Source: Citrobacter gillenii
GTDB lineage: Bacteria; Pseudomonadota; Gammaproteobacteria; Enterobacterales; Enterobacteriaceae
Assembly: GCF_013337685.1 (NCBI RefSeq)
Contig: NZ_SUQN01000003.1
Location: 124,001 to 188,000, forward strand
Direction of reading: 5' to 3'
DNA: 64,000 nucleotides
Positions 11,290 to 24,781 of the stretch are shown in pieces. The notes beneath the pieces are model-generated. The model had not been told where the DNA came from. It worked only from the letters and a program-made list of their open reading frames with translations, and did no database searches. The position numbers were made by a program, and so were the translations under genes. Position 1 is the stretch's first letter. Each line of letters starts with the position of its first letter.

Positions 11290-12294
11290 TTAACTCCGAC
11301 TGAGAATACCGCGGCGATACAGGTTACGCTTGATGCGCGTTAAGCCTGGTTTTGGCTTACGCGGCTCATCCAGACTGGCCAACACGATTTCCAGTACGCG
11401 CTCTGCAACGTCGCGATGACGTTGCGCCACCGCCAGTACCGGGCACTGTAGGAAGTCGAGCAATTCATGATCGCCAAAGGTAGCAATCGCTAAATCAGAC
11501 GGTAGCTGCCCGTCACGACGTAATGTCACATCCATCACGCCCTGTAAAAGCGCAAAGGAAGTGGTAAACAACGCCTGTGGCATCGGGTGCGTTTCCAGCC
11601 ATTTATCAAACAGCTGCGCGGCGGCTTCCCGCTCATAACTGTTGGCATACAGGAAATTCACTTCACGCGGATCGTCCTTCCACGCGGTACGAAAACCCTG
11701 CTCGCGCAGGAAACTCACAGATAATTCCGGCAACGCACCGAGATAAAGGACGGTATCAGCCGGGAACTTACGCAATTCTTCCGCCAGCATTTCTGCATCG
11801 TCCTGATCGGCCCCGACAACGCTGGTGAAATGTTCACGATCCAGCGCGCGGTCTAACGCCACAATCGGGAATGCGCTGTTAGCCCAGCGCTGGTAAAACG
11901 GATGCTCTGGCGGCAAAGAGGTCGACACAATAATGGCATCAACCTGGCGTTGTAATAGATGTTCAATACAACGCATTTCGTTATCTGGCTGATCTTCAGA
12001 GCAGGCAATCAGCAGCTGATAGCCACGCTGACGCGCCTGGCGCTCCAGGTAGTTGGCTATCCGGGTATAACTTGTATTCTCCAGATCCGGGATCACCAGC
12101 CCGATAGAACGTGTGCGTCCAGCACGTAGCCCGGCTGCCACAGCATTTGGGTGGTAATTATGCTCGCGCACCACCGCCATGACTTTTTCAACCGTTTTGT
12201 CGCTTACGCGATATTGCTTTGCTTTGCCATTAATAACGTAGCTTGCAGTCGTTCGCGAAACGCCGGCCAGCCGAGCGATTTCATCCAGTTTCAC
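11290..12294 (-). CDS. cra: Cra (FruR), catabolite repressor-activator
   Basis: LacI-family regulator of central carbon flux that responds to fructose phosphates, activating gluconeogenic and repressing glycolytic genes. I use the GTG at 12292-12294, which gives 334 residues starting [16 protein letters not shown] with an AAGGGG ribosome site; the frame continues 16 codons upstream without similarity. The N-terminal helix-turn-helix occupies about residues 1-20 and the sugar-phosphate binding core about 60-334. It stands as a separate unit downstream of ilvH. Confidence 0.97.
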   Translation of the reverse strand: MKLDEIARLAGVSRTTASYVINGKAKQYRVSDKTVEKVMAVVREHNYHPNAVAAGLRAGRTRSIGLVIPDLENTSYTRIANYLERQARQRGYQLLIACSEDQPDNEMRCIEHLLQRQVDAIIVSTSLPPEHPFYQRWANSAFPIVALDRALDREHFTSVVGADQDDAEMLAEELRKFPADTVLYLGALPELSVSFLREQGFRTAWKDDPREVNFLYANSYEREAAAQLFDKWLETHPMPQALFTTSFALLQGVMDVTLRRDGQLPSDLAIATFGDHELLDFLQCPVLAVAQRHRDVAERVLEIVLASLDEPRKPKPGLTRIKRNLYRRGILSRS

Positions 12295-12419
12295 AATTGC
12301 CCCTTGCGTAAAATGTACCAACCATAACCTTTGAGATGGCATGGGTTAAACTCTTAACATCTAAGCGCAGAATAATGACCGCGGCAACCGCTTTTGTCTC
12401 TGGTTACCGCTGATTTCTC

Positions 12420-12449
12420 AAAAAAAAGCCCAACCGGTAGCATTGGGCT
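12420..12449 (-). terminator. Intrinsic terminator of ilvIH
   Basis: On the minus strand AGCCCAA, a 9-nt loop and TTGGGCT are followed directly by eight T residues, 24 bp past the ilvH stop. A textbook rho-independent terminator. Confidence 0.92.
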
Positions 12450-12473
12450 CACGAATTAATAACTGGGCCATGA

Positions 12474-12965
12474 TTAGCGCATGATTTTATCACCGCGAGA
12501 AAGCCCCACCACGCCGGAGCGCGCAACCTCGACGATTTTCGCCACTTCACGCAATGTAGCCAGGAAAGCATCGAGCTTATCGCTGGTACCTGCCAATTGT
12601 ACGGTGTAGATGGACGGCGTGACGTCAATGATTTGCCCGCGGAATATTTCCGTATTGCGCACCACTTCTTCACGACCGTAACCGCTGGCCTGAATTTTCA
12701 CCAGCATGATCTCTCGTTCAACATGAGCCCCCTGTCCCAACTCGCTTACGCGCAGGACATCCACCAGTTTGTGCAGCTGCTTTTCGATCTGCTCAAGGAC
12801 CTTTTCATCACCCACCGTCTGGATCGTCATTCGCGATAACGTCGGATCGTCCGTCGGTGCGACGGTCAGGCTTTCAATGTTGTAACCGCGCTGAGCGAAG
12901 AGACCAATCACTCGTGACAATGCACCCGACTCGTTTTCCAGTAATACTGATAATATCCGGCGCAT
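12474..12965 (-). CDS. ilvH: IlvH, acetolactate synthase III small subunit
   Basis: Regulatory subunit of the valine-sensitive acetolactate synthase III. An N-terminal ACT domain ([18 protein letters not shown], residues 4-21) binds valine, and a C-terminal domain contacts IlvI. The protein has 163 residues from the ATG at 12963-12965, preceded by GAGAGGA; ten in-frame codons upstream overlap ilvI and are not needed. The gap to ilvI is 2 nt and a terminator follows. Confidence 0.97.
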   Translation of the reverse strand: MRRILSVLLENESGALSRVIGLFAQRGYNIESLTVAPTDDPTLSRMTIQTVGDEKVLEQIEKQLHKLVDVLRVSELGQGAHVEREIMLVKIQASGYGREEVVRNTEIFRGQIIDVTPSIYTVQLAGTSDKLDAFLATLREVAKIVEVARSGVVGLSRGDKIMR

Positions 12966-12967
12966 AA

Positions 12968-14692
12968 TCAGGTCCTCTCCGTTTTGCTTAACCACATTTC
13001 ATCCATACCGCCTCCGCGAATCTGCATCGGGTAGACATGTTCACTGCCATCAACGGTGACATCGACAAACACCAGACGATGGTTACGCACGTGTTCCAGC
13101 GCCTCACCCAATTTGCTCTCGAGTTCATCCGGATGGTTTATCTGGATACCAATATGACCATATGCCTCGGCAAGACGTACAAAGTCGGGCAGCGACTGCA
13201 TGTAAGACTGCGAGTGACGCCCGGAGTAAATCATGTCCTGCCACTGTTTAACCATGCCGAGGTAACGGTTGTTAAGATTGAGTACCAGCACCGGCAGCTC
13301 ATATTGCAACGCCGTCGACAGCTCCTGGATATTCATCTGAATACTGCCATCGCCGGTGACGCACACCACCGTTTCATTCGGTAGCGCCATCTTTACGCCT
13401 AATGCTGCAGGTAAACCGAATCCCATGGTGCCGAGGCCACCGGAGTTAATCCAACGACGCGGCTTATCAAACGGGTAGTACAGCGCGGCAAACATCTGGT
13501 GCTGACCAACGTCCGAGGTTACATACGCATCCCCTTTCGTCAGACGCCAGAGGGTTTCAATGACAGCCTGCGGCTTAATGCTCTCACTTTGCGTGTCATA
13601 TTTCAGACACTGGCGCGCACGCCACTGTTCTATCTGCTGCCACCAGTCGCGGTTATCATCAAGCGGTTGCTGCGATTTCTCCTGCGGTAGCAGTTCCAGC
13701 ATCTGATCCAGCACCAGTCGGGCGTCGCCGACAATCGGAATATCCGCAGTGACGGTTTTCGAAATAGAGGTCGGATCGATGTCGATATGCAGTACGGTCG
13801 CATTTGGGCAATATTTTGCCAGGTTATTGGTTGTGCGATCGTCAAAGCGAACACCAACGGCAAAGATCACGTCGGAATGATGCATGGTCATATTGGCTTC
13901 GTAGGTGCCATGCATCCCCAGCATGCCCAGCGCCTGACGATGCGTGGCCGGAAACGCGCCCAATCCCATCAACGAAGAAACAACCGGCAGGTTAAGCGCT
14001 TGTGCAATCTGGCCAAGTTGTTCATGACAGGCCGCATTGACCGCACCGCCGCCAACATATACCACCGGTTTTTTAGCCGCGACCAGCGTTTGTAGCGCGC
14101 GCTTTATTTGCCCCTTATGTCCGGTTGTCGTCGGATTATACGAGCGCATACTGACCGACTCCGGCCAGCTATACGGCAGTTTCTTTGCCGGATTCAGAAT
14201 ATCCTTTGGCAAATCCACGACCACAGGGCCTGGGCGACCGCTTGCCGCCAGCCAGAAGGCCTTTTTCAGGACCTGAGGAATATCTTCCGTTTGCTTAACG
14301 AGGAAGCTGTGCTTCACCACCGGACGAGAGATACCGACCATGTCGCACTCCTGAAAGGCATCGTAGCCAATCAGCGACGTCGCCACCTGCCCGGAGAGGA
14401 TCACCAGCGGAATGGAATCCATATACGCCGTAGCAATACCGGTAATCGCATTGGTTGCGCCCGGCCCGGAGGTCACCAGAACTACGCCGACGTCACCCGT
14501 GGCACGCGCCAGACCATCGGCCATATGTACGGCGGCTTGTTCATGACGGACCAACACATGATCGATTCCCCCGACCGTATGCAGCGCATCATAAATATCG
14601 AGGACCGCGCCCCCAGGATAACCAAATACCTGCTTCACACCCTGATCGATGAGCGATCGCACGACCATCTCGGCTCCAGACAACATCTCCAT
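12968..14692 (-). CDS. ilvI: IlvI, acetolactate synthase III large subunit
   Basis: Thiamine diphosphate and FAD enzyme that condenses two pyruvates to acetolactate, or pyruvate with 2-ketobutyrate, in branched-chain amino acid synthesis. The 574 residues contain the catalytic glutamate segment [13 protein letters not shown] near 47 and the ThDP/Mg motif beginning GDGSIQMN near 428, ended by NLNNRYLGM. The length equals the E. coli protein. It is first gene of ilvIH. Confidence 0.98.
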   Translation of the reverse strand: MEMLSGAEMVVRSLIDQGVKQVFGYPGGAVLDIYDALHTVGGIDHVLVRHEQAAVHMADGLARATGDVGVVLVTSGPGATNAITGIATAYMDSIPLVILSGQVATSLIGYDAFQECDMVGISRPVVKHSFLVKQTEDIPQVLKKAFWLAASGRPGPVVVDLPKDILNPAKKLPYSWPESVSMRSYNPTTTGHKGQIKRALQTLVAAKKPVVYVGGGAVNAACHEQLGQIAQALNLPVVSSLMGLGAFPATHRQALGMLGMHGTYEANMTMHHSDVIFAVGVRFDDRTTNNLAKYCPNATVLHIDIDPTSISKTVTADIPIVGDARLVLDQMLELLPQEKSQQPLDDNRDWWQQIEQWRARQCLKYDTQSESIKPQAVIETLWRLTKGDAYVTSDVGQHQMFAALYYPFDKPRRWINSGGLGTMGFGLPAALGVKMALPNETVVCVTGDGSIQMNIQELSTALQYELPVLVLNLNNRYLGMVKQWQDMIYSGRHSQSYMQSLPDFVRLAEAYGHIGIQINHPDELESKLGEALEHVRNHRLVFVDVTVDGSEHVYPMQIRGGGMDEMWLSKTERT

Positions 14693-15011
14693 GGCTTGCC
14701 TCCACTCTTATAATGAATAACGGTTTAACAACACATTAACCGCTGAGGATGACGCATGGCAATTGACACCTAAGAGGGGGAATTCGCATGAATAAGAATA
14801 AAAAGGAGGTAAGCGCAGAATAAATGGAGATTTAAACCAGCATCCGCTAATGAAATGAGAAATAATCGCTTAAAAATGGAGACTTACAGCGATTAGTCTA
14901 TTTTTTTACACTTTTGGACAGATGCAGAAAGACAAGTTCAGCACAAAATCTTAGATAAAAAGCCAAAAGCAGAATAAACCAGACGTCTTGCCCGATTTAT
15001 TCTGTCGAATA
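14693..15011 (-). promoter_or_regulatory. ilvIH control region
   Basis: A 319-bp AT-rich gap between ilvI and leuO, with several A/T tracts (for example a run of seven T at about 14900-14906). In E. coli the equivalent region binds several Lrp dimers that activate ilvIH. I see AT-rich half matches but no site good enough to place singly, so Lrp control is inferred from homology. Confidence 0.55.
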
Positions 15012-15959
15012 CTACTGCTTACAGACGGAGACTAATAATTCTTCCATCCATTGGTGGCCTTTATCCCTGCCCGCAGCTTCATGCCAGGAAAGATAGCATG
15101 TACGGCTATTCAATTTTAATGGTAAAGGCAATATCTGTAGATCTAACTGCTCAGAGAATTCTTCCGCTAACCAACGTGGTGCAATAGACACCAGATGCGT
15201 TTGCGAAACAATATTCAACACGCTGATTAACGCCATACCTTGATAAGCGACACAAGATTGTTTATCCGCAGTGTCATACCAGGGTTGGCTAAATGATGCA
15301 AAGCGATCGAGAGATACCACCGCATGCTGTTCATTATAAACATCGTTTTCCAATAATGGGCCACTAATACGGGGGTGTTTTCTGCTCGCGACTAACACCA
15401 TCTCATCATTGAACAAGGGAATACTGGTGAATTCAGGGCGACGGAACTCTTCATAACTAATAACGAACTCAGTCTCCTGATAGCGTAATTGATGTTCGGT
15501 ATTTTGATTGAGTGAAGATTTAAATACGACATTAATGTTTGGCGCAACTTGCTCAACCCGATTATAAATCAAGGAAGTCAGAATATTATCCAATGGGCTG
15601 CATACGCAGAGGTTGAATACGCGCTCGCTGCTGGCAGGCTCAAACCCCGAACCCGGCAGTTCATTCTGTACCAGTTGCAATGCCTGACGGACGGAGCCAA
15701 AGAGTTGGAAGGCCCGCGCTGTCGGCTGGATCCCACGGCCATAACGAACAAAAAGTTCATCATTGAACATAATTTTCAAACGCGCCACAGCATTACTGAC
15801 TGCAGGTTGCGACATCCCCAGAGTATGCGCAGCGCGGGTAATATTTTGTTCCTGCATTACCGCGTCAAAGACGGTTAATAAATTAAGATCAACCATGCGA
15901 AGCTGCGGCTTTCCCATTGTTATAGGATTTGGTTTATCTATTATTTTCACTTCTGGCAT
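15012..15959 (-). CDS. leuO: LeuO, LysR-type global regulator
   Basis: LysR-family transcription factor known as an H-NS antagonist controlling many silenced genes. From the ATG at 15957-15959, preceded by GGAG, the product has 315 residues; the frame runs 52 codons further upstream but that stretch is AT-rich and unlike the family. The winged helix-turn-helix spans about residues 22-80 ([19 protein letters not shown]), followed by the effector-binding domain. The N-terminal tail ([16 protein letters not shown]) differs from my memory of the E. coli one. It lies divergent from the leu operon. Confidence 0.96.
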   Translation of the reverse strand: MPEVKIIDKPNPITMGKPQLRMVDLNLLTVFDAVMQEQNITRAAHTLGMSQPAVSNAVARLKIMFNDELFVRYGRGIQPTARAFQLFGSVRQALQLVQNELPGSGFEPASSERVFNLCVCSPLDNILTSLIYNRVEQVAPNINVVFKSSLNQNTEHQLRYQETEFVISYEEFRRPEFTSIPLFNDEMVLVASRKHPRISGPLLENDVYNEQHAVVSLDRFASFSQPWYDTADKQSCVAYQGMALISVLNIVSQTHLVSIAPRWLAEEFSEQLDLQILPLPLKLNSRTCYLSWHEAAGRDKGHQWMEELLVSVCKQ

Positions 15960-16550
15960 ATTTAACTCCACTGTCACTCTAAACTCCCTTTTCCCAGACG
16001 GAGTGAAGAAATAACCTCCGTTAATATGATTTACCATGCATATAAAATAAGAAAAAGGAAAAACATTAAAATTAGGAAAACATAAAGGTACGAACCTAAA
16101 TGAACAGAAACCCAATGCGAGCGCAGTGTGGCGGATGTCACTGCACGATGATTCATATGTTTAAATTTCACGAACAATATAACCATAAGCACGACGAATA
16201 CACAATCATACGTACGGTGAATATATATTTAAAATTTGATTAAATTTTTATATTATTAATACATTAAAAGTTAACATTAATTTATCAATCATTGATAAGC
16301 GTGCCCCCTGTACTCATTCATGGTCACTATAAAAACTGATAAATCATAAAGATAAAAAGTGTATCTACACCCCATCTCATCAGCATGCTGTCACAATAGT
16401 TGCAAACAAATATGCTCAAATATGTCAAAGCATGAAAAGTATGTACGAACGCACACTGATTTATTTTATGCTCCTCTAAAAATTCAGCACAATTCGCTTA
16501 GATTGCAGAGGTGTTTTTCTTCTGAATACGGACGTTTACCGGGAGCGGGG
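15960..16550. other. AT-rich leuO-leuL intergenic region
   Basis: About 590 bp of strongly AT-rich DNA between the divergent leuO and leu units, with long A/T stretches around 16195-16290. In related bacteria this interval carries the H-NS-silenced leuO promoters. I cannot place a leuO promoter from sequence alone. An 84-codon frame at 16359-16613 crosses the leu promoter and is probably not a gene. Confidence 0.55.
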
Positions 16551-16579
16551 TTGACATCAGCTTTCATATCCAGTACCAC
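16551..16579 (+). promoter_or_regulatory. leu operon promoter
   Basis: A perfect TTGACA at 16551-16556 with a weak -10-like TACCAC at 16574-16579 (17-bp spacing), about 35 bp before leuL. The position and -35 match the enteric leu promoter. The exact -10 is less certain. Confidence 0.7.
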
Positions 16580-16612
16580 TAAAGCATATCGCATTCGCCT
16601 GGAGCCTGATTG

Positions 16613-16693
16613 ATGACTTACATTGTTCGTTTTAACGGTCTACTACTACTAAACGCATCTTCGTTGCGCGGTAGACTGGTGAACGACATTTAG
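16613..16693 (+). CDS. leuL: LeuL, leu operon leader peptide
   Basis: A 26-residue leader peptide (MTYIVRFNGLLLLNA then a diverged tail) preceded by GGAG at 16601-16604. Codons 10-13 (16640-16651) are four consecutive CTA leucine codons, the rare codon used as the control run in enteric leu attenuation. Ribosome stalling there under leucyl-tRNA shortage would favour the antiterminator. Start-proximal residues match the family, while the tail after the leucines does not. Confidence 0.93.
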   Translation: MTYIVRFNGLLLLNASSLRGRLVNDI

Positions 16694-16719
16694 CATTACG
16701 TCAGCTCCAGTTAAGACAA

Positions 16720-16747
16720 AAACCCGCGCCGCTGCGCGGGTTTTTTT
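16720..16747 (+). terminator. leu attenuator
   Basis: AACCCGCGC, a four-base loop and GCGCGGGTT followed by a run of T, about 27 bp past the leuL stop and 42 bp before leuA. This is the terminator arm of the leucine attenuator. Confidence 0.93.
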
Positions 16748-16789
16748 ATGCTCGAAGCAAGGCGCCAAAAAAGACAAAGGACCTAAACC

Positions 16790-19452
<2,663 letters not shown>

Positions 19453-19454
19453 TC

Positions 19455-20855
19455 ATGGCTAAAACGTTGTATGAAAAGTTGTTCGATGCGCACGTCGTGT
19501 ATGAAGCGCAGGACGAAACGCCGCTGCTGTATATCGACCGCCATCTGGTGCACGAAGTGACCTCACCGCAGGCATTCGACGGCCTGCGGGCGCATAACCG
19601 TCCGGTTCGCCAGCCGGGTAAAACCTTCGCCACCATGGATCATAACGTCTCGACGCAAACCAAAGACATTAACGCCTCCGGTGAAATGGCGCGCATCCAG
19701 ATGCAGGAGCTGATCAAAAACTGCAATGAGTTCGGCGTCGAACTGTACGATCTGAACCACCCTTTTCAGGGTATCGTCCACGTGATGGGACCCGAGCAAG
19801 GTGTGACCTTACCGGGTATGACCATCGTCTGCGGTGACTCCCACACCGCCACACACGGTGCGTTCGGCGCGCTGGCGTTTGGTATCGGGACCTCAGAAGT
19901 CGAACACGTGCTGGCCACGCAAACCCTGAAGCAAGGGCGCGCCAAAACCATGAAGATCGAAGTCAATGGCACGGCAGCACCAGGAATTACTGCCAAAGAT
20001 ATCGTGCTGGCGATTATCGGTAAAACCGGTAGTGCAGGCGGTACCGGGCACGTGGTTGAGTTTTGCGGCGATGCCATCCGCGCCCTGAGCATGGAAGGTC
20101 GTATGACCCTGTGTAATATGGCAATCGAAATGGGGGCCAAAGCGGGTCTGGTCGCACCGGATGAAACCACCTTCAACTATGTACAGGGACGTTTGCATGC
20201 CCCTAAAGGTCAGGATTTTGCCGATGCCGTCGCCTGGTGGAAAACGCTGAAAACCGACGACGGAGCGACGTTTGATACCACCGTCACCCTGCAGGCAGAA
20301 GAGATTGCTCCGCAGGTCACCTGGGGCACTAACCCAGGCCAGGTAATCTCCGTAAACGATAACATTCCCGACCCCGCGTCGTTTAGCGATCCGGTTGAAC
20401 GCGCATCAGCGGAAAAAGCGCTGGCCTATATGGGGCTGAAGCCGGGCATTCCGTTGACGGAAGTGGCTATTGATAAAGTGTTTATCGGCTCCTGCACCAA
20501 CTCGCGTATTGAAGATTTACGTGCCGCAGCTGAAATCGCCAAAGGCCGCAAGGTCGCGCCGGGCGTGCAGGCACTGGTGGTACCGGGTTCAGGTCCGGTT
20601 AAAGCCCAGGCTGAAGCAGAAGGCCTGGATAAGATTTTCATTGAAGCCGGTTTTGAATGGCGCTTACCGGGTTGCTCAATGTGCCTGGCGATGAACAACG
20701 ACCGTCTGAATCCGGGCGAACGCTGTGCTTCCACCAGCAACCGTAACTTTGAAGGTCGTCAGGGCCGCGGAGGGCGTACGCACTTAGTCAGCCCGGCCAT
20801 GGCCGCCGCAGCCGCCGTTACCGGTCATTTTGCCGACATTCGCCGCATCAAATAA
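19455..20855 (+). CDS. leuC: LeuC, isopropylmalate isomerase large subunit
   Basis: Large subunit of the 4Fe-4S isopropylmalate isomerase that interconverts 2- and 3-isopropylmalate. The 466 residues carry the three cluster cysteines: one in [13 protein letters not shown] near 347 and two in [10 protein letters not shown] near 407 and 410. It starts 2 nt after leuB. Confidence 0.98.
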   Translation: MAKTLYEKLFDAHVVYEAQDETPLLYIDRHLVHEVTSPQAFDGLRAHNRPVRQPGKTFATMDHNVSTQTKDINASGEMARIQMQELIKNCNEFGVELYDLNHPFQGIVHVMGPEQGVTLPGMTIVCGDSHTATHGAFGALAFGIGTSEVEHVLATQTLKQGRAKTMKIEVNGTAAPGITAKDIVLAIIGKTGSAGGTGHVVEFCGDAIRALSMEGRMTLCNMAIEMGAKAGLVAPDETTFNYVQGRLHAPKGQDFADAVAWWKTLKTDDGATFDTTVTLQAEEIAPQVTWGTNPGQVISVNDNIPDPASFSDPVERASAEKALAYMGLKPGIPLTEVAIDKVFIGSCTNSRIEDLRAAAEIAKGRKVAPGVQALVVPGSGPVKAQAEAEGLDKIFIEAGFEWRLPGCSMCLAMNNDRLNPGERCASTSNRNFEGRQGRGGRTHLVSPAMAAAAAVTGHFADIRRIK

Positions 20856-20865
20856 GGAAACTACC

Positions 20866-21471
20866 ATGGCAGAGAAATTTACCCAGCATACCGGCCTGGT
20901 TGTCCCCCTGGATGCCGCCAACGTCGATACGGATGCAATCATTCCCAAACAGTTTTTGCAGAAGGTGACGCGTACCGGTTTTGGCGCACACCTGTTTAAC
21001 GACTGGCGCTTTCTCGATGAGAATGGTCAGCAGCCTAATCCGGAATTCGTACTGAACTTCCCGGAATATCAAGGCGCGTCGATTCTGCTCGCGCGCGAAA
21101 ACTTTGGCTGCGGATCCTCGCGCGAACATGCGCCGTGGGCGCTGACCGATTACGGTTTCAAAGTGGTGATCGCCCCAAGCTTCGCCGACATTTTCTACGG
21201 CAACAGCTTTAATAACCAACTGCTGCCGGTGAAATTAAGCGACGACGAAGTGGATGAACTGTTCACGTTGGTACAGGCCAATCCGGGGATCCGTTTTGAG
21301 GTGGATCTGCAGGCACAGGTGGTGAAGGCTGGCGATAAAGCGTATCCGTTTGAAATCGACACCTTCCGCCGCCACTGCATGCTGAACGGTCTCGACAGTA
21401 TTGGGCTGACGTTGCAGCACGAAGACGCGATCTCGACTTACGAGAACAAACAGCCCGCGTTTATGCGCTAG
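20866..21471 (+). CDS. leuD: LeuD, isopropylmalate isomerase small subunit
   Basis: Small subunit of the LeuCD isomerase. From the ATG at 20866, preceded by AAGGAAA, the product has 201 residues; 12 in-frame codons upstream overlap leuC and lack support. The aconitase swivel motif [15 protein letters not shown] is near residue 72. It is the last gene of leuABCD and is followed by a REP cluster. Confidence 0.98.
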   Translation: MAEKFTQHTGLVVPLDAANVDTDAIIPKQFLQKVTRTGFGAHLFNDWRFLDENGQQPNPEFVLNFPEYQGASILLARENFGCGSSREHAPWALTDYGFKVVIAPSFADIFYGNSFNNQLLPVKLSDDEVDELFTLVQANPGIRFEVDLQAQVVKAGDKAYPFEIDTFRRHCMLNGLDSIGLTLQHEDAISTYENKQPAFMR

Positions 21472-21481
21472 TGCTTGTTGT

Positions 21482-21574
21482 TGCCGGATAAGCATGCCGG
21501 ATGACGACGCAAAAGCGTCTTATCCGGCCTACGGAAAGATTTGTAGGCCGGATAAGCGCAGCGTATCCGGCACA
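21482..21574. repeat. REP/BIME cluster after leuD
   Basis: Inverted REP units (TTGCCGGATAAGCATGCCGG, CTTATCCGGCCTAC, TGTAGGCCGGATAAGCG, GTATCCGGCA) fill the gap between the convergent leuD and setA genes. Confidence 0.9.
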
Positions 21575-21578
21575 CCCA

Positions 21579-22757
21579 CTACACATCCTTCACTCGTCCG
21601 GTCATCACCAGCGTAACCACCGAAATTCCTGCAATCACCCAGTAGACGGCATAATGCCCATAACTTTGCGCCACCGCCCCCTGAATGACCCCCGCCAGAA
21701 TCACCCCCGTGGAGATACTATTGGTAAATAAGGTGGTAGCTGAACCCGCCCTGCCCGGCATCAGATCCTGAAACCACAGCATGCCTATTCCGGCAACAAT
21801 CCCGATGAATACCGCATTAAACAGCTGCAGGACCAGTAGCGCCGTATGGCTATGGAAGAAGATAAGCCCAAGGTAAAACAGCACGCCTGCCGCCACGGCG
21901 GTTATCATCATCCGCCGCTTACCAAAACGCTTCACGTAGTAACCCGCCAGAATCATTGCCGGAATTTCCAACCCGGCGGCGGTGCCCATCAGGATCCCTG
22001 CCAGTTTGTCCGGTAGTCCCAGTTCAAGGCTAATCCACAGCGGCATATCGATAATGTACATGGTGTTGCAGGTCCACATCAGCGTGGAGGCAATAAACAA
22101 CATGCGCACATTTTTGTCCTGCCAGCCGCCGGTCTGCTCAAGCGGGACATCGACAGGCTGCTCGACCCGCGCCACCGACGGCAGTATCAGCGCGATCAGC
22201 ACCAGGCTAATGGCAAATATCCCGGCAGCAATCGAAAACATCATCGTGAAGCCGTAATTTAACGCCAGCATAAACGCCAGCGGCGGCCCAATCACCCACG
22301 CCAGCGAAAGCTGCGCACGCATCACCGAGCTGAACATCACCACTTCTCGCGCCGAGTTATCGGCATACTCCCGCGCCAGCGCAAACAGCTGCGGCATGGC
22401 GGTATTTGCCAGCGAAGCCAGCAGCACCCCGCAGGTGATCAGCGTTAAATAGTGGCGGTTAAAGGCAAACAGCAACGCGTTGCCAATCGCCATCAGACAG
22501 CAGAACATGATCAGCTTACGCCGATCGCCCCGACTGTCGGATCGTTTCGCCAGACCAAGGCTGACCGCGATCCCGGCGATCGCATTGACGGTGTAAAACA
22601 GCCCAACCCAAAATGGCTGTGCCCCCACCTCGCGACTCAGAAACAGGCTCAGCGTGGGTGCCTGTAACGCGCCCGCCACGCCCATCATAAAGGCAACCAG
22701 CATAAACGCCGCATACACGCCGTTGAGGCGCCGTCCCATGGTCATAATCCAGAGCAT
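21579..22757 (-). CDS. setA: SetA, sugar efflux transporter
   Basis: Major facilitator protein of the sugar efflux family; exports glucosides and lactose analogues and helps recovery from glucose-phosphate stress. The 392 residues contain about 12 hydrophobic segments, with the loop AKRSDSRGDRRK near 75 as a variant of MFS motif A. The length equals the E. coli protein. It lies just downstream of sgrS on the same strand, so it is likely co-transcribed past the sgrS terminator, as in E. coli. Confidence 0.95.
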   Translation of the reverse strand: MLWIMTMGRRLNGVYAAFMLVAFMMGVAGALQAPTLSLFLSREVGAQPFWVGLFYTVNAIAGIAVSLGLAKRSDSRGDRRKLIMFCCLMAIGNALLFAFNRHYLTLITCGVLLASLANTAMPQLFALAREYADNSAREVVMFSSVMRAQLSLAWVIGPPLAFMLALNYGFTMMFSIAAGIFAISLVLIALILPSVARVEQPVDVPLEQTGGWQDKNVRMLFIASTLMWTCNTMYIIDMPLWISLELGLPDKLAGILMGTAAGLEIPAMILAGYYVKRFGKRRMMITAVAAGVLFYLGLIFFHSHTALLVLQLFNAVFIGIVAGIGMLWFQDLMPGRAGSATTLFTNSISTGVILAGVIQGAVAQSYGHYAVYWVIAGISVVTLVMTGRVKDV

Positions 22758-22785
22758 ATCTTTCCTTTTAAGCGCAGCGGAAACG

Positions 22786-23027
22786 AAAAAAGCCAGCAGA
22801 TAATACCTGCTGGCGCGGCGATTAACACCAATACTCAGTCACACATGATGTCTGCAATTCCCAATTCAGAGGTCAGTCTTGCAACTCCCACTGCATCAGT
22901 TCATCGAGCATCTTTAAGCGCTGCGGCGCACTCAGGCAAGCCAACCAGGACAAACGCGCTGTCGAGGTAAAGTACTTTAAATAGAACTGACGCATAGATG
23001 ACCCCTTCGTTGTCTCATCGCTTCATC
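22786..23027 (-). ncRNA. sgrS: SgrS, glucose-phosphate stress small RNA
   Basis: Hfq-dependent regulatory RNA that pairs with ptsG and manX mRNAs when phosphosugars build up. The 5' GATGAAGC (23020-23027), the conserved pairing region with CATGTGTGACTGAGTATTGG (about 22827-22847) and a final hairpin CCAGCAGGTA/TATCTGCTGG followed by six U (22786-22791) are all visible. The interval lies between setA and the divergent sgrR, its activator. The roughly 242-nt length is inferred from the E. coli ends, and the 5' region before sgrT is a little longer than I recall for E. coli. Confidence 0.93.
22873..22995 (-). CDS. sgrT: SgrT, PtsG-inhibiting small protein
   Basis: A 40-codon frame inside the 5' half of sgrS, starting MRQFYLKYFTSTARLSWL and ending WELQD, preceded by an AAGGGG ribosome site. 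It is homologous to SgrT, which blocks glucose uptake through PtsG. The E. coli protein has 43 residues as I remember it; the core MRQFY, YFT, LSWL and LDELMQW are shared or similar while the end is shorter. The coding region does not reach the ptsG pairing region. Confidence 0.9.
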   Translation of the reverse strand: MRQFYLKYFTSTARLSWLACLSAPQRLKMLDELMQWELQD

Positions 23028-23094
23028 GGAATTCATTATTGGCTTAATATGGGGATAATAAAATTGCTGAGTTTTCCGTGGGAGTTCCCCTTTT

Positions 23095-24750
23095 ATGTCT
23101 TCTGGTCGTTTGCAACAACAGTTTATCCGCCTGTGGCAATGCTGCGACGGCAAAACGCAAGACACCACGCTGAACGAGTTGGCAGAGTTACTCAGTTGCT
23201 CGCGCCGCCATATGCGCACCCTGCTCAACACCATGCAGGAACGCGGCTGGCTAACGTGGGAAGCCGAGGTCGGTCGCGGCAAACGTTCACGCCTGACCTT
23301 TCTCTACACCGGGCTGGCGCTCCAGCAGCAGCGGGCGGAAGACCTGCTGGAACAGGATCGCATTGATCAACTGGTGCAACTGGTCGGCGATAAAACAGCC
23401 GTGCGACAAATGCTGGTTTCTCATCTGGGCCGCAGCTTTCGCCAGGGGCGGCACATCATGCGCGTCCTTTACTATCGCCCGATGCGCAATCTGCTCCCCG
23501 GTACGGCGCTGCGCCGTTCCGAAACCCATATCGCCAGGCAAATCTTCAGCGCCTTAACCCGCGTAAATGAGGAAAATGGGGAACTGGAAGCCGACATTGC
23601 CCACCACTGGCAACAAATTTCGCCGCTGCACTGGCGCTTCTTCCTGCGTCCTGGGATCCATTTTCATCATGGTCGCGAGCTGGAAATGGAGGATGTGATC
23701 GCCTCACTGAGGCGGATCAACAGCCTGCCGCTGTACTCGCACATTACGCAAATTGCCTCTCCCACGGCCTGGACGCTGGATATCCATCTGGCGCAATCTG
23801 ATCGCTGGTTGCCGTGGCTACTGGGACAGGTCCCCGCCATGATCCTGCCGCGCGAATGGGAAACGCTGAATAACTTTTCCAGCCACCCGATTGGCACCGG
23901 TCCCTATGCGGTCGTCCGCAATACGAGTAACCAGCTAAAAATTCACGCTTTTGATGATTACTTTGGTTACCGGGCGCTGATTGACGAAGTGAATGTGTGG
24001 GTGTTACCGGACATCGCCGAAGAGCCTGGCGGCGGACTCACGCTCAAAGGCCCGACGGAAGATGAAAAGGCTATCGAAAGCCGGCTGGAGGAAGGGTGTT
24101 ATTACATGCTGTTTGATTCCCGCGCCCATCGCGGAGCCAATCAGGAGGTGCGCGAATGGGTAAGCCGCATACTCTCGCCGACGAATTTAATTTTTCAGGC
24201 TGACGAGCAGTATCAACGACACTGGTTCCCCGCATACGGATTACTGCCTCGCTGGCATCACGCCAGGCCAGGACTCGGTGAAAAACCGGCGGGACTGGAA
24301 ACACTGACGCTCACCTACTATCGCGATCATATCGAGCATCGGGTGATTGCGCAGATCATGAAAACATTGCTGGCGGAGCATCAGGTACAGCTGAATATTC
24401 AGGAGATCGACTACGATCAATGGCACGCAGGCGAGACCGTCAGCGATATCTGGCTCAACAGCGCCAACTTTACCTTACCGCTGGACTTCTCGCTGTTCGC
24501 CCATTTGTGCGAAGTCCCGCTGCTGCAAAACTGTCTTTCTCTGGACTGGGAAAGCGACGCCGCCCGCTGGCGCACCGGCGAGATGAGCCTCGCAGCATGG
24601 TGTCAGCAACTGCTTGCCAGTAAAGCCATTGTACCGCTGATCCATCACTGGCTGATCATTCAGGGGCAGCGCAGTATGCGTGGGTTACGCATGAATACGC
24701 TTGGCTGGTTTGATTTTAAATCAGCATGGTTTGCACCACCGGATCCTTAA
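23095..24750 (+). CDS. sgrR: SgrR, activator of sgrS
   Basis: Transcriptional activator of sgrS during glucose-phosphate stress. The 551 residues have an N-terminal winged helix DNA-binding domain (about 1-115, with [19 protein letters not shown] near 26) and a C-terminal domain resembling family 5 solute-binding proteins (about 160-550), thought to sense a small ligand. It is divergent from sgrS, with the 67-bp gap holding both promoters. The length equals the E. coli protein. Confidence 0.97.
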   Translation: MSSGRLQQQFIRLWQCCDGKTQDTTLNELAELLSCSRRHMRTLLNTMQERGWLTWEAEVGRGKRSRLTFLYTGLALQQQRAEDLLEQDRIDQLVQLVGDKTAVRQMLVSHLGRSFRQGRHIMRVLYYRPMRNLLPGTALRRSETHIARQIFSALTRVNEENGELEADIAHHWQQISPLHWRFFLRPGIHFHHGRELEMEDVIASLRRINSLPLYSHITQIASPTAWTLDIHLAQSDRWLPWLLGQVPAMILPREWETLNNFSSHPIGTGPYAVVRNTSNQLKIHAFDDYFGYRALIDEVNVWVLPDIAEEPGGGLTLKGPTEDEKAIESRLEEGCYYMLFDSRAHRGANQEVREWVSRILSPTNLIFQADEQYQRHWFPAYGLLPRWHHARPGLGEKPAGLETLTLTYYRDHIEHRVIAQIMKTLLAEHQVQLNIQEIDYDQWHAGETVSDIWLNSANFTLPLDFSLFAHLCEVPLLQNCLSLDWESDAARWRTGEMSLAAWCQQLLASKAIVPLIHHWLIIQGQRSMRGLRMNTLGWFDFKSAWFAPPDP

Positions 24751-24781
24751 CGCCTTGTTCAGTAGGCGTAATCGGTGAAGA

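Noticed and set aside
16359-16613. 84-codon plus-strand frame upstream of leuL
   Set aside because: It runs across the leu promoter and ends at the leuL start, with no ribosome site or recognisable protein.
22977-23282. 101-codon minus-strand frame over sgrS and the start of sgrR
   Set aside because: It overlaps the sgrS 5' end, the promoter gap and sgrR in another frame.
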